5,563 bases of DNA from Candidatus Bathyarchaeota archaeon (lineage in GTDB: Archaea; Thermoproteota; Bathyarchaeia; Bathyarchaeales; UBA233), in NCBI GenBank assembly GCA_003661945.1, contig QMXC01000089.1:1-5563 (forward strand). Direction: 5' to 3'. The notes under the pieces were generated by a model, which was not told the DNA's origin, searched no databases, and was given only the letters and a program-made list of their open reading frames with translations. Position 1 is the first letter of the stretch; every line of letters begins with the position of its first letter. A program made the position numbers and the translations under genes. Of the stretch, positions 4,965-5,563 are shown one piece after another.

Positions 4965-5294
4965 ATGCAAAAACAACAGAAAATAGAAAACAACCTAAAA
5001 CAACAAATTGTTCAACGCATATTCAGAAACTTCACCGACATAATGATACTACGCCTCCTAAAAACCGAACCCATGTGGGGATACAAAATAAAAAAACGGG
5101 TACAAACAAAATACGGAATAAAACTACGCCACGGAGCACTATACCCCCTACTAAACAAACTAGAAAAACAAAGATACATAAAAAGCACAAAACAACAAAA
5201 AGGCGGAAGAATAAGAAAAGTCTACCACATAACCCAAAAAGGGATACTCACACTAAACCTCTATCAACAAACAATAAAAGAACAACTACAATAA
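4965..5294 (+). CDS. Second PadR-family winged-helix regulator, compositionally atypical
   Basis: From ATG 4965 the product is 109 residues. It contains the PadR core FTDIMILRLLKTEPMWGYKI, then GALYPLLNKLEKQRYIKS, then the wing GGRIRKVYHITQKG. By hand, an ungapped alignment with the minus-strand PadR over about 75 residues gives 29 identities, so the two are related but not recent duplicates. It is short for the family and lacks most of the C-terminal dimerisation helices, like minimal PadR proteins. The N-terminus is rich in Gln, Lys and Asn. The coding strand is very A-rich and poor in G and T: Lys is nearly always AAA, Ile nearly always ATA and Leu often CTA, unlike the other genes here. 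The frame is open from GTG 4863, but the TATA box at 4925-4932 and the low-complexity leader favour 4965. Family assignment is good; start and targets are inferred. Confidence 0.82.
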   Translation: MQKQQKIENNLKQQIVQRIFRNFTDIMILRLLKTEPMWGYKIKKRVQTKYGIKLRHGALYPLLNKLEKQRYIKSTKQQKGGRIRKVYHITQKGILTLNLYQQTIKEQLQ

Positions 5295-5352
5295 CCATCA
5301 ATTCATGATGTTTGCATGCCCGAAACGACTTTTACCTACAATAGAACGTCCT
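5295..5352. other. Short convergent intergenic gap
   Basis: Fifty-eight bases separate the stops of the plus-strand PadR-like gene and the minus-strand membrane protein. They hold a short T-run (CTTTTA) but no convincing hairpin; a T5 run at 5366-5370, just inside the next gene, could help end plus-strand transcripts. Confidence 0.4.
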
Positions 5353-5562
5353 TCATACAACACGGTTTTTCTTCATTTGAAGGTTAAGGTTTAGAAGTGT
5401 AAGGAAGATGTATGTGAAAGATAGAGGTATTAATATCATGGTTAAAACTTTTGCGAAGTCTCCTGCTTGTAAGTATTTGTAGACCTTTATGGCAGAGCAC
5501 AGGGCTATCAATGTTACAAGGAATTTTCCCTCCCATCCATTTATAATTAGGTGACTTGGGCG
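5353..5562 (-). CDS. Integral membrane protein, C-terminal fragment (5' end outside window)
   Basis: On the minus strand one frame is open from the window edge to TGA at 5353-5355 and encodes 69 residues. It has two clear hydrophobic segments, FLVTLIALCSAIKVY (about residues 14-28) and VLTMILIPLSFTYIFLTLLNL (about 39-59). They are separated by a short polar turn (KYLQAGDFAK), and the fragment ends in a basic tail (MKKNRVV), as is common for the cytoplasmic end of a multi-pass protein. The other two minus frames hit stops early or give no plausible protein. I do not recognise the family. PadR genes are frequently adjacent to the membrane protein or transporter they control, which fits this position. 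There is no start in the window, and the short length keeps confidence moderate. Confidence 0.55.
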   Translation of the reverse strand, partial: RPSHLIINGWEGKFLVTLIALCSAIKVYKYLQAGDFAKVLTMILIPLSFTYIFLTLLNLNLQMKKNRVV

Positions 5563-5563
5563 A

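Overview
The window most likely comes from an archaeon. Three upstream regions carry archaeal-type TATA boxes (TTTATATA, TATATAAA, TTTAAATA). Shine-Dalgarno sites are strong, and two PadR-type regulators lie next to an anaerobic ribonucleotide reductase cluster. A Thermoproteota or Bathyarchaeia-like lineage is a guess from overall feel only. The presence of class III ribonucleotide reductase points to an anaerobic lifestyle.

Left part (1-2681, minus strand): a compact operon read right to left, nrdR -> nrdD -> nrdG. nrdR encodes a Zn-ribbon/ATP-cone repressor of ribonucleotide reductase genes. nrdD encodes the class III (glycyl radical) ribonucleoside-triphosphate reductase and starts inside the nrdR stop (ATGA overlap). 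nrdG encodes the radical-SAM activase and starts 4 bases after nrdD; only its first 38 codons are in the window. Just downstream of the TATA box lies a near-consensus NrdR box (8-bp arms around 2 bp), with a weaker second copy 33 bp further downstream. This supports a self-contained, dATP/ATP-sensing, autoregulated circuit: the bacterial NrdR/NrdR-box pair wired into an archaeal promoter.

Middle (2682-4273): an intergenic region of about 300 bp with divergent promoters, then on the plus strand a 427-residue soluble protein that I cannot assign to a family. It starts at GTG behind a clear GGAGG. An ATGT-N8-ACAT dyad, the spacing known for PadR operators, sits upstream of its TATA box.

Right part (4318-5563): two divergently transcribed PadR-family regulators (minus 4318-4743; plus about 4965-5294) share a 221-bp control region with a perfect 9-bp-arm dyad. 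The plus-strand copy is strongly A-rich and G/T-poor and looks compositionally foreign. At the right edge, on the minus strand, is the C-terminal end of an integral membrane protein with two predicted transmembrane helices; its start lies outside the window.

No RNA gene, CRISPR array, insertion sequence or intein was seen.
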